Below, piece by piece: positions 47,672 through 54,759 of a DNA stretch of 64,000 nt. Position numbers and translations under genes: made by a program. The stretch lies in the NCBI RefSeq assembly GCF_027922425.1, contig NZ_BSFQ01000008.1:124001-188000 (forward strand). Reading direction: 5' to 3'. Below the pieces are notes generated by a model that did no database searches, was not told where the DNA came from, and worked only from the letters and a program-made list of their open reading frames with translations. The number at the start of each line of letters is the position of its first letter. Position 1 is the stretch's first letter. This DNA comes from Pseudonocardia halophobica. GTDB taxonomy: Bacteria; Actinomycetota; Actinomycetes; Mycobacteriales; Pseudonocardiaceae.

Positions 47672-48932
47672 GGTGCACCTCCACGGAGGCCGCGCCCCCG
47701 GTCAGGTCGAGCACGAGCGGCCGGCCGGAGCGGACCCCGTCGGCGCCGAGGTCGTCGGTCACGGTGAGCGAGGCGTCCGGGCTGCTGTGGCTGGTGCCGT
47801 CGAAGCTGATCTCACCGAAGTCGACGTGGCCGGTGAGGCTCACGTCGGCGTTGCGAGGCACGGTGACCCGGATGTCCCCGGCACCCACGCTCACCGCGGT
47901 GCGGACCGGGGTGGCGGGCTCGCCCGGCGGCACGCTCAGGTCGAGGCGGCTGAGGTCCAGGTCGACGGTCCCCGCGCCGCGCTCGTAGCTCGGCGCCACC
48001 GCGGCGGGGGTCGTGGGGGCGGCCCGCAGGTCGCCGACGCCGGAGCCGAAGTTCGCCAGCGGCACCTTGACCGCGAGCGACGCCCAGGTCAGCACGGCCA
48101 GGAGCAGTGCGAACGGGATCAGGCCGCGGCCGCCGCGGGTGAACGCGCCGAACACCAGGCCCACGCCGAGGATGGCCAGCGCGGTCGCGAACACGACCGG
48201 CAGTCCGGCCAGGCCGGACGTCAGCAGCACGACCGCGCCCGCGATGCCGCCGCCGACCAGCGCCAGGGCCAGCGTGACCGGGGTGACCCGGCTGCGCCGG
48301 CGCACCGGTGCGGGCTCGGGCGCGGTCGCCGAGGGCTCCGGCAGGTCCCACGCGAACGGTGCCGCGCCGAGCGGGTCCCACGCGGGCGGGGTGCCGCGGT
48401 CGAGCGGGTCCGGGCCGAGCGGGTCCTTCACCGGCGCTTCCGGCCCGTCGACCACGCCGTCCTCGGCGGACGTGCGGACCGTCGGCGCCTCCTGCGCCGC
48501 CTCGAGCCCACGCTGCCCGCGGCTGCGGTGCAACAGGAAGAGCAGGACGAGGACCGCGAGCACGGGCAGGACGACGCTGCCGTCGTTGCCCCAGAACAGG
48601 CCGCTGGTCAGGAGCAGGGCCAGGATCAGCCCGGCGATCACCAGCGGCGGCGCGGTGCGACCGGAGCTGCGCGCCGCGGTGTCCGTGGCGGCGCCGTCGA
48701 GCGGGTCGTCCTTGTCGGCGGCGGGCAGCAGGACCCAGCCCGCGAGGTAGAGGGCGATGCCGATCCCGTAGAAGGCGGCGACGACGAAGCCGACGCGCAG
48801 GAGGACCGGGTCGATGTCGTAGCGGCGGGCGAGCGCGGCGGCCACGCCGGCGACCTTGCGGTCCCGTCGCGGCCGCGACGGGCGGGTCTCCCACATGTCC
48901 CGCAACGTCGTCCCGACGTCGGTGCTGTTCAT
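47664..48932 (-). CDS. PspC-domain membrane protein (LiaF-like)
   Basis: 422 residues. The PspC domain (RDRKVAGVAAALARRYDIDP, VLLRVGFVVAAFYGIG) is at the N-terminus, followed by several transmembrane helices, a Pro-rich loop (about 150-210), two more helices and a C-terminal beta-helix-like adhesin region (GAGDIRVTVPRNADVSLTGH) as in LiaF/DUF4097 proteins. The ATG at 48932 is preceded by GGGGAGGG. Divergent from a PspC-containing histidine kinase gene; together they resemble the LiaF part of a LiaFSR envelope-stress system. Confidence 0.85.
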   Translation of the reverse strand: MNSTDVGTTLRDMWETRPSRPRRDRKVAGVAAALARRYDIDPVLLRVGFVVAAFYGIGIALYLAGWVLLPAADKDDPLDGAATDTAARSSGRTAPPLVIAGLILALLLTSGLFWGNDGSVVLPVLAVLVLLFLLHRSRGQRGLEAAQEAPTVRTSAEDGVVDGPEAPVKDPLGPDPLDRGTPPAWDPLGAAPFAWDLPEPSATAPEPAPVRRRSRVTPVTLALALVGGGIAGAVVLLTSGLAGLPVVFATALAILGVGLVFGAFTRGGRGLIPFALLLAVLTWASLAVKVPLANFGSGVGDLRAAPTTPAAVAPSYERGAGTVDLDLSRLDLSVPPGEPATPVRTAVSVGAGDIRVTVPRNADVSLTGHVDFGEISFDGTSHSSPDASLTVTDDLGADGVRSGRPLVLDLTGGAASVEVHRV

Positions 48933-49040
48933 ACCGGTGACCCTCCCCGCCCGCGCGCACCCACGGTATCGGGGAGGACCCCGAGAACCCCCGGGGACGA
49001 CCCCGGTGTCCGGGGTTCCCCCACGTGTGACCATGGAGCG

Positions 49041-50324
49041 GTGACCAGCCCCGCCACCCGCGCCGCCCCGCTCGCGCGCCGCCGCTCCGGCCGGCTCCTC
49101 GCGGGCGTCGCCGGCGGGGTCGCCGACCACCTCGGCGTCAACGTGCTGTGGGTGCGGGTCGCCTTCGTCGTGCTCGCTGCGGCCAACGGCGCCGGCGTGA
49201 TCGCCTATGGCCTGCTGTGGGTCTTCGTGCGGCAGGAGGCCGCGGACGTCACCCGGCAGGTCACCGTCAAGGAGCGCCAGCAGGCGATGGGGCTCGCGGC
49301 GCTCGGGCTGGGCATCGGCCTGGCCGGGGCGGCGCTGCAGAACCAGGTGGTCGGCTGGATCGTCGGGCCGCTCGGGGTGGCGGCGCTCGGCGCGGCCGTC
49401 GTCTGGCGCGAGGCGGACGAGGCCCAACGGCGGCGCTGGACGAGCGGGGCCCGCAGCGGCTTCCTCGGCGGCCGCACGGCCCTGCTGCGGGTGGTGGCGG
49501 GCGGGATCTTCGTGGCCGCCGGCATCACCGTGTTCCTGCTCGGCAACCTCGACCTGGGGCAGCTGCAGTTCGGCGTGCTCGCCGTGCTGGCCACGCTGGT
49601 CGGCGTCGCGGTGCTCACCGTCCCGTGGTGGGTGCGGCTCGCGCGCGACTTCGGCGAGGAGCGGCGGCAGCGGATCGTCACGGCCGAGCGCGCGGAGATC
49701 GCCGCGCACCTGCACGACTCGGTGCTGCAGACCCTCGCCCTGATCCAGAAGCAGTCCCACGACCCGCGCGAGGTGCAGCGCCTGGCGCGCGGGCAGGAAC
49801 GGGAGCTGCGGAACTGGCTGTACGGGCCCTCGGGCTACGGGCGCGGGGGCGAGCGGCCCGGGCCGCCGGGGGAGACCCTCGCGACGGCGCTGCAGGCCGC
49901 GGCGGCCGAGGTGGAGGACACCTACGCGATCACCGTCAACCCCGTGATCGTCGGCGACCACCCGCTCGACGACGCCGAGGGCGACCTGCGCGCCCTGGTC
50001 CTGGCCGCCCGCGAGGCGATGGTCAACGCGGCCAAGCACGCCGGGGTGGACGAGGTGAGCGTGTACGCCGAGGTGGAGAGCGGGTCGGACGGCTCGGACG
50101 ACCCGGAGGGCGGCGCGGAGGGGACCGAGGTGCACGTGTTCGTCCGCGACCGCGGGAAGGGCTTCGACCCCGACGCCGTGTCCGAGGACCGGCACGGCCT
50201 CGCCGACTCCGTGCACGGCAGGATGGGTCGCCACGGCGGCCGGGTCCGGCTGCGGAGCGCGCCGGGGGAGGGCACCGAGGTGCACCTGGAGATGACGATC
50301 GACGCCGAGCGGGAGGACGCATGA
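49041..50324 (+). CDS. PspC-domain sensor histidine kinase (LiaS-like)
   Basis: 427 residues: N-terminal PspC domain (RRSGRLLAGVAGGVADHLGV), about four transmembrane helices to residue 200, a HisKA_3-type phosphoacceptor (HLHDSVLQTLALIQ, about residue 225) and an HATPase (EAMVNAAKHAG, VRDRGKGFDPD, GLADSVHGRMGRHGG). GTG at 49041. The response regulator start overlaps its stop. Fusion of PspC to the kinase suggests direct sensing of membrane state. Confidence 0.9.
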   Translation: MTSPATRAAPLARRRSGRLLAGVAGGVADHLGVNVLWVRVAFVVLAAANGAGVIAYGLLWVFVRQEAADVTRQVTVKERQQAMGLAALGLGIGLAGAALQNQVVGWIVGPLGVAALGAAVVWREADEAQRRRWTSGARSGFLGGRTALLRVVAGGIFVAAGITVFLLGNLDLGQLQFGVLAVLATLVGVAVLTVPWWVRLARDFGEERRQRIVTAERAEIAAHLHDSVLQTLALIQKQSHDPREVQRLARGQERELRNWLYGPSGYGRGGERPGPPGETLATALQAAAAEVEDTYAITVNPVIVGDHPLDDAEGDLRALVLAAREAMVNAAKHAGVDEVSVYAEVESGSDGSDDPEGGAEGTEVHVFVRDRGKGFDPDAVSEDRHGLADSVHGRMGRHGGRVRLRSAPGEGTEVHLEMTIDAEREDA

Positions 50325-51001
50325 GCGAGCCAGCGGTGACCGGGGCGATCAAGGTCTTCCTGGTCGACGACCACGGCCTCTTCCGCGCGGGCGTCCGCGC
50401 CGAGCTGGAGCGCGGGGCCGCGGGCGACCCGCCGATCGAGGTGGCGGGCGAGGCCGGGTCGGTCGACGAGGCCGTCGCCGGCATCGGGCACCTCAAGCCC
50501 GATGTCGTGCTCCTCGACGTCCACATGCCCGACGGCGGCGGCGCGGCCGTCCTCGCCCGGGTGCGGCCGGTGCAGCCCGAGGTGGTGTTCCTCGCGCTGA
50601 GCGTCTCCGACGCCGCCGAGGACGTCATCGCCGTGATCCGGGCCGGCGCGCGCGGCTACGTCACCAAGACGATCTCCGCGCGGGAGCTGGGCGACGCGGT
50701 GCGGCGCGTGCGGGCCGGCGACGCCGTGTTCTCGCCGCGGCTCGCCGGCTTCGTGCTCGACGCCTTCTCCGACCGCCCCGGCGCCGCCCCCGCCGTCGAC
50801 CCCGAGCTCGACCTGCTCACCCGGCGGGAGCGCGACGTGCTGCGGCTCCTCGCCCGCGGCTACGCCTACAAGGAGATCGCGGGCGAGCTGTTCATCTCGG
50901 TGAAGACGGTCGAGACGCACGTGTCGAGCGTGCTCCGGAAGACCCAGCTGTCGAACCGCTACGAGCTCTCCCGCTGGGCCTCGGACCGCCGGTTGGTGTG
51001 A
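50321..51001 (+). CDS. NarL/LuxR response regulator partner of the PspC kinase
   Basis: 226 residues. Receiver domain with VFLVDDHGLFRAGVRAELER, phosphoacceptor Asp in VVLLDVHMPDGG (about residue 66), and the conserved Lys in GYVTKTIS; C-terminal LuxR helix-turn-helix (LTRRERDVLRLLARGYAYKE, ISVKTVETHVSSVLRK). ATG overlaps the kinase stop (ATGA). Likely controls the divergent PspC gene and envelope-stress functions. Confidence 0.93.
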   Translation: MSEPAVTGAIKVFLVDDHGLFRAGVRAELERGAAGDPPIEVAGEAGSVDEAVAGIGHLKPDVVLLDVHMPDGGGAAVLARVRPVQPEVVFLALSVSDAAEDVIAVIRAGARGYVTKTISARELGDAVRRVRAGDAVFSPRLAGFVLDAFSDRPGAAPAVDPELDLLTRRERDVLRLLARGYAYKEIAGELFISVKTVETHVSSVLRKTQLSNRYELSRWASDRRLV

Positions 51002-51107
51002 CGGGCGCTCGGGGCCGTGCCGTGTCGCCGGCCGTCGTTCGGCCGGTGGGTGGCGGTGCACCGGGTGTCTCGGAGGAGTGCCCGAGCTGGCCGGGGCCGC
51101 GGGACGA

Positions 51108-51139
51108 CGAAGGCCCGCTCCGGAGGGAGCGGGCCTTCG
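51108..51139. terminator. bidirectional terminator
   Basis: Arms CGAAGGCCCGCTC (51108-51120) and GAGCGGGCCTTCG (51127-51139) with a 6-nt loop, between the response regulator and the convergent repetitive-protein gene. Confidence 0.87.
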
Positions 51140-51151
51140 ATCAGCGAAAGG

Positions 51152-53500
51152 TCACTTGCCGCCGAGGAGACCGCCGACGGCCTCGGTCGTGCCCTCGAGC
51201 CCGCCCGTGACCGTCTTGGCCGCGCCGCCGACACCCTCGGAGGTCTCGCGCAGCAGCGAGCCGGAGCCGCCCTCGTCGCCGGAGCTCCCGGTGCCCGAAC
51301 TCCGCGAGTCGGAGGAGGAGCCGGAGTCCGAGCCGCCCGACCCGGAGGAACGCGAGCCGGTGTCGGACCCGGAGCCGGAGTCGGACTCCGAGCCGGAGTC
51401 CGACGCGGTCCGCGAGCCGCCGGACCGCGAGCCGTCGGACCGAGCCTCGGAAACACTCGATCCGGCGCCCGAGCCGCCCTGCGAGCCCGACCCGTCCAGC
51501 AGTCCGCCGACGGTGTCCCGGACCGGGGCCGGAGCCGCGCCGGTCACCGTCTCGACGGCCCGCGTGACGGGGGCGAGCGCGGTGGTCTGTTCGACTGCCG
51601 AGCCGGCCTGGCCGGCCGCACCCCGAGTCCCGCCGCCGACGGCGCCGACCAGGTCCTTCACGGGACCGGGCGCGGCCTCGGTCACGGTCTCGACGGCCTT
51701 CGCGACGGGTGCGAGCGTCGCGGTCTGCTCGACCGCCGAGCCGGCCTGGCCGGCCGCACCCTGCGCCGCCGCGGCGGCGGGCGCCTGCGAGGCCGGGGTG
51801 CCCTGGGTGGCCGCCGACGTGTCGAGCAGTCCGGTCACCGGAGCGGCCGCCTTGAGCAGCGGGTCGGTGACCGGGGCGGCCGCCTTGAGCAGCGGCGCGG
51901 TGAGCGGGGCCGCGGCGGACAGCACCGGGGTGGTGACCGGCTCGAGGACGTCGGCGAGCGGCGTCACGGCGGGCTTGAGGGCGTCCGCCACGGGGGCGAC
52001 GACGTGCCCGGTCACCGGGGCCACGACGTCGTCGACGACCGGTGTGGTGAGCGGGCCGACCGCACCGGCGAGCGGCGCGACGACGGGCGCCGCGGCCGAC
52101 GAGACCGCCCCGCCGACGGCACCGACGGTCCCGGTCGCGACCTGCGCGACCGGCTGCACGACGGGCTTCACCATGCCGACGACCTGCTGCGCGGTCTGGT
52201 TCACCGGCTCGAGCACGGGCGCCGCGGTCCGGCCGACGTTCTCGACGACACCGGTGACGCCGCGCGTCACGGGGGCCAGCGGCGCGGCGGCGTGGTCCAC
52301 GCCGCCCACGACACCACCGACCGCCTCGCTCACCGGCGCGACGACGCCGCCGCCGACGGCGGAGGTCACGGGCTTGACGACGCCGCGGCCGACCGAGTCG
52401 GTCACCGGGGTCAGCACCTCGCCGACGGGCTCCGTGACGCCGCCGCCGATCCCCCCGACCACACCGCCGACCGTGCCGACCACGCCACCGACGATGCTGC
52501 CGTCGCCCGACCCGCCGGAGCCGCCGGGGACGGTGCCACCGCCGGTGGAGCCGCCGCCGGGCGTACCGCCGCCGGTGGAGCCGCCGTCGCCGAAGATCGG
52601 GGACAGGATGTTCGGGGCCGTCGCGGTTCCGCCGGTGGCCGGCGCGGCACCGGCGCCGATGCCGCCCGCGGCGGGGACCGCGGCGACCGGCCCGACGAAC
52701 GACGCCGCGCCCGTGCCGGCCGTGGCCGTTCCGGCGGTCGCGCCGCCGAGCGCCGCCGCGGTGACCGGGTCGACCAGCGCCGACGGGAAGGCGACCGTCA
52801 TCCAGGAGGTCGGCGCGGCCTGACCCGCCTCGAGACCGCCGACGCCACCGACCAGGGAGCCCTGGATCCCGTCCCGCAGCGACATGCCGGGGAAGCTGCC
52901 GTCCGCGGCGGCCTGCGCCTCGGAGCTGCGGTTGGAGGTCTCGGTGAGGATCGCCGCGGCGAGCACCGAGCCGGTGGCCACGAGCGCGCCCGCGGCGACG
53001 GCGGCGCGCCGGGCGCCGGGGTGGCTGCGCCGGCCGAGCTGCGCGGGACGCGGCTGGATGGGCCGGTCGAGGGGGTGCGGCGCGCGGGGCTCGCGGCGCA
53101 GGAGCGCGCCGACGGAGATGATCTGGCCGGGTCGCGGGTCCTCGGGGTCCGGCAGCGCGTGGCTCCCCGTCACCGGGGCGTCCTCGAGGTCGTCGTCGAG
53201 GTCGTCGAGGTCTGCGAGGTCCTCGAGCTCGTCGGGTCCGGCGACCGGGGGCGCCGACGCGGCGTCGGCCGCGTCGACGAGGTCCTCCGGCGCGGGCCGC
53301 GGAGCGGGGATCCGGGGCAGCGGGCGGCGGTCGCCGTCGGACTCGGAGGGACCCTCCGCGGCGGGCGCGGCCGGGGCCGGTGCCTGCGGGGCGTCGGTGG
53401 CCGCGCGCTGGGCGGGGACACCGCGACGCAGCAGCTCCGCCACCGTGACGGGGTTCTCCGGCGGCAGCGGGTTGCCGACGCGGTGCTCGAACGTGGCCAC
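51152..53500 (-). CDS. long repetitive membrane-anchored protein
   Basis: 782 residues of low complexity. N-terminal cytoplasmic region (about 1-160) with two copies of a short motif, TVAELLRR and ISVGALLRRE, around an acidic stretch. One transmembrane helix near 165-187 (RRAAVAAGALVATGSVLAAA). The extracytoplasmic part has a Gly/Thr-rich section (GGSTGGGTPGGGSTGGG), then many degenerate repeats of the kind APV-x2-PV-x3-V with proline about every 10-12 residues, two copies of GAAGQAGSAVEQT about 50 residues apart, and a Ser/Gly/Asp tail. Ribosome site GAGGAGG lies upstream. Perhaps a cell-wall-spanning protein; no family recognised. Confidence 0.7.
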   Translation of the reverse strand: MATFEHRVGNPLPPENPVTVAELLRRGVPAQRAATDAPQAPAPAAPAAEGPSESDGDRRPLPRIPAPRPAPEDLVDAADAASAPPVAGPDELEDLADLDDLDDDLEDAPVTGSHALPDPEDPRPGQIISVGALLRREPRAPHPLDRPIQPRPAQLGRRSHPGARRAAVAAGALVATGSVLAAAILTETSNRSSEAQAAADGSFPGMSLRDGIQGSLVGGVGGLEAGQAAPTSWMTVAFPSALVDPVTAAALGGATAGTATAGTGAASFVGPVAAVPAAGGIGAGAAPATGGTATAPNILSPIFGDGGSTGGGTPGGGSTGGGTVPGGSGGSGDGSIVGGVVGTVGGVVGGIGGGVTEPVGEVLTPVTDSVGRGVVKPVTSAVGGGVVAPVSEAVGGVVGGVDHAAAPLAPVTRGVTGVVENVGRTAAPVLEPVNQTAQQVVGMVKPVVQPVAQVATGTVGAVGGAVSSAAAPVVAPLAGAVGPLTTPVVDDVVAPVTGHVVAPVADALKPAVTPLADVLEPVTTPVLSAAAPLTAPLLKAAAPVTDPLLKAAAPVTGLLDTSAATQGTPASQAPAAAAAQGAAGQAGSAVEQTATLAPVAKAVETVTEAAPGPVKDLVGAVGGGTRGAAGQAGSAVEQTTALAPVTRAVETVTGAAPAPVRDTVGGLLDGSGSQGGSGAGSSVSEARSDGSRSGGSRTASDSGSESDSGSGSDTGSRSSGSGGSDSGSSSDSRSSGTGSSGDEGGSGSLLRETSEGVGGAAKTVTGGLEGTTEAVGGLLGGK

Positions 53501-53814
53501 GACCGGCCGACCTCCTCAGGGAGCGCGGGGAGCGACCCGGTCAGGTCTACCGGAGTCACGCGCTGTTCACCAAGTGTCATTCGCCCGCTCATCGCGGGTA
53601 GGTCGTTCGGGTGAACTCCGCTCATCGAAGGAGGTCGACCGCTGACCGTGCGGTGACCGGCACAAAATCGTCTCGCGATCCTGGTTCGCGCAGGTCGGAC
53701 GGGGTCTGGCGGCCCGTCGTCAGGCCTTCACGGGGCGTGACGAGAAGGCCGATCGTCATGACGTAGCGTCACGTCACGACTCGGACACATTCCGTGCCCG
53801 GTCCCCGCCCCCGG
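53501..53814. other. intergenic region upstream of the repetitive protein
   Basis: About 310 bp without a plausible gene. On the minus strand TTGGTG and TAGACC near 53545-53570 could form the promoter of the repetitive-protein gene. The middle is comparatively AT-rich (CACAAAATCG). Confidence 0.45.
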
Positions 53815-54123
53815 TCAGCGGGAGGTCGGGTACTTCGCGCGCTCCTGCTGCAGGCCGCGGTAGCCCACGACGCCGCCGCCGGCCGCGAGCAGCATGCCGA
53901 TGACGTCGGCCGTGAGGCTCGGGCCGCTCGTGATGAGCAGGCCGAGCAGCGCGACGCCGGTGGCACCGGCCGCGACCGGGATGCGGGTGCGGGTGTAGGC
54001 GGCGATCTCGGCGCCGGCCGCACCCTTCTTCTTGGCGGCGTTGTTCAGCATCGCCACGTAGCCGACGTGGCCGAGGGCGGCCAACAGCCCGATCAGAGCG
54101 ATCAGCGAGAAGACGATCCCCAT
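53815..54123 (-). CDS. small integral membrane protein
   Basis: 102 residues with three transmembrane helices: FSLIALIGLLAALGHVGYVA, IPVAAGATGVALLGLLI and VIGMLLAAGGGVVGYRGLQQ, separated by a basic AKKKG segment. ATG at 54123 is chosen; a GTG at 54132 would add three residues. Stands alone upstream of the chorismate mutase gene's end on the same strand. Function unknown. Confidence 0.75.
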   Translation of the reverse strand: MGIVFSLIALIGLLAALGHVGYVAMLNNAAKKKGAAGAEIAAYTRTRIPVAAGATGVALLGLLITSGPSLTADVIGMLLAAGGGVVGYRGLQQERAKYPTSR

Positions 54124-54224
54124 GGACACCACAGTGCCACGGCGGGGCCGCTCCGTGCGGGGGATTCGCCGGGCGGCGACGCGCTCCTCAGCGGGGCCTC
54201 AGCCGCCGCGACCGGCGGCCCGCC

Positions 54225-54524
54225 TCAGCGCGCGCCGAGCCGCCCGCGCCCGAGGCGCAGCAGGAGCATGGCGAGCTCGCGGCCCTCGGCGCCGAGCTCG
54301 CGGAAGCGGGAGAGGACCGTGATCTCCCGGCTGTAGACGATGCGCGGCCCGCCGGCCGCCATCCGCGCCGACCCGATCCGCTGCGAGACCTCGGTGCGTC
54401 GCTTGACCAGACGCAGGATCTCGGCGTCGAGGTGGTCGATCTCCTTGCGGAGCTCGGCGATCTCGGCGTCGGTCGGGGCCGGGGCGGGGACCTCGGCGGC
54501 GGTGTGGTCGTCGGTCACGGACAT
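54225..54524 (-). CDS. chorismate mutase (AroQ type)
   Basis: 99 residues, all-helical AroQ-class chorismate mutase, converting chorismate to prephenate for Phe and Tyr synthesis. Catalytic pattern: IAELRKEIDHLDAEILRLVKRRTEVSQRI with Arg and Lys residues of the first helix, then RMAAGGPRIVYSREI. It matches the small intracellular mutase (Rv0948c type) that is activated by binding DAHP synthase; the C-terminal LLRLGRGRLG region serves that contact in the mycobacterial enzyme. GAGGAG precedes the ATG at 54524. Upstream lies a leader ORF rich in Phe/Tyr codons plus hairpins, suggesting attenuation. Confidence 0.9.
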   Translation of the reverse strand: MSVTDDHTAAEVPAPAPTDAEIAELRKEIDHLDAEILRLVKRRTEVSQRIGSARMAAGGPRIVYSREITVLSRFRELGAEGRELAMLLLRLGRGRLGAR

Positions 54525-54571
54525 CGGTCTACTCCTCACGAGGGGCGTCCACCGACCCCGGACAGTAAGAA

Positions 54572-54596
54572 GCCCCGGGTCCGTGGACTCCGGGGC
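54572..54596 (-). terminator. leader terminator upstream of chorismate mutase
   Basis: Read on the minus strand, GCCCCGGAGTCCACGGACC with the following CGGGGC forms a hairpin with seven G-C pairs at its base, followed by TTCTTACT. It lies about 50 nt before the chorismate mutase ATG and after the leader ORF, the expected place of an attenuator. Confidence 0.6.
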
Positions 54597-54611
54597 GTCG
54601 GTTCTGCTGCG

Positions 54612-54680
54612 TCAGCGGGCGACGGGTGCCGGAATCCGGTACCCGTAGAAAAATCGTCCCGTCGACGAGGTGCGGTGCAC
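54612..54680 (-). CDS. 22-codon aromatic leader peptide
   Basis: GTG at 54680 opens a 22-codon frame ending at TGA 54614-54612. Codons 9-15 read Arg-Phe-Phe-Tyr-Gly-Tyr-Arg, four aromatic codons in five. CAGACT lies six nt upstream of the GTG, consistent with a leaderless mRNA as in many genes here. The end of the frame overlaps a hairpin (54622-54646). Predicted role: ribosome stalling at Phe/Tyr codons when these amino acids are scarce, allowing read-through into chorismate mutase. Confidence 0.65.
   Translation of the reverse strand: MHRTSSTGRFFYGYRIPAPVAR
54622..54646 (-). promoter_or_regulatory. hairpin overlapping the leader ORF
   Basis: Arms of 11 nt (minus strand ACGGGTACCGG and CCGGCACCCGT) pair at 10 of 11 positions around an ATT loop. 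The 5' arm covers the second Tyr-Gly-Tyr codons, so a ribosome stalled there would melt it, as in a pause (1:2) hairpin of an attenuator. Confidence 0.6.
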
Positions 54681-54759
54681 GCGGACAGTCTGCCACACGG
54701 CGCGCGGCCGTGCGCCGATTCCGGTTCCGTCGGGGGACGGCGGTACCGTGTTCGACACG

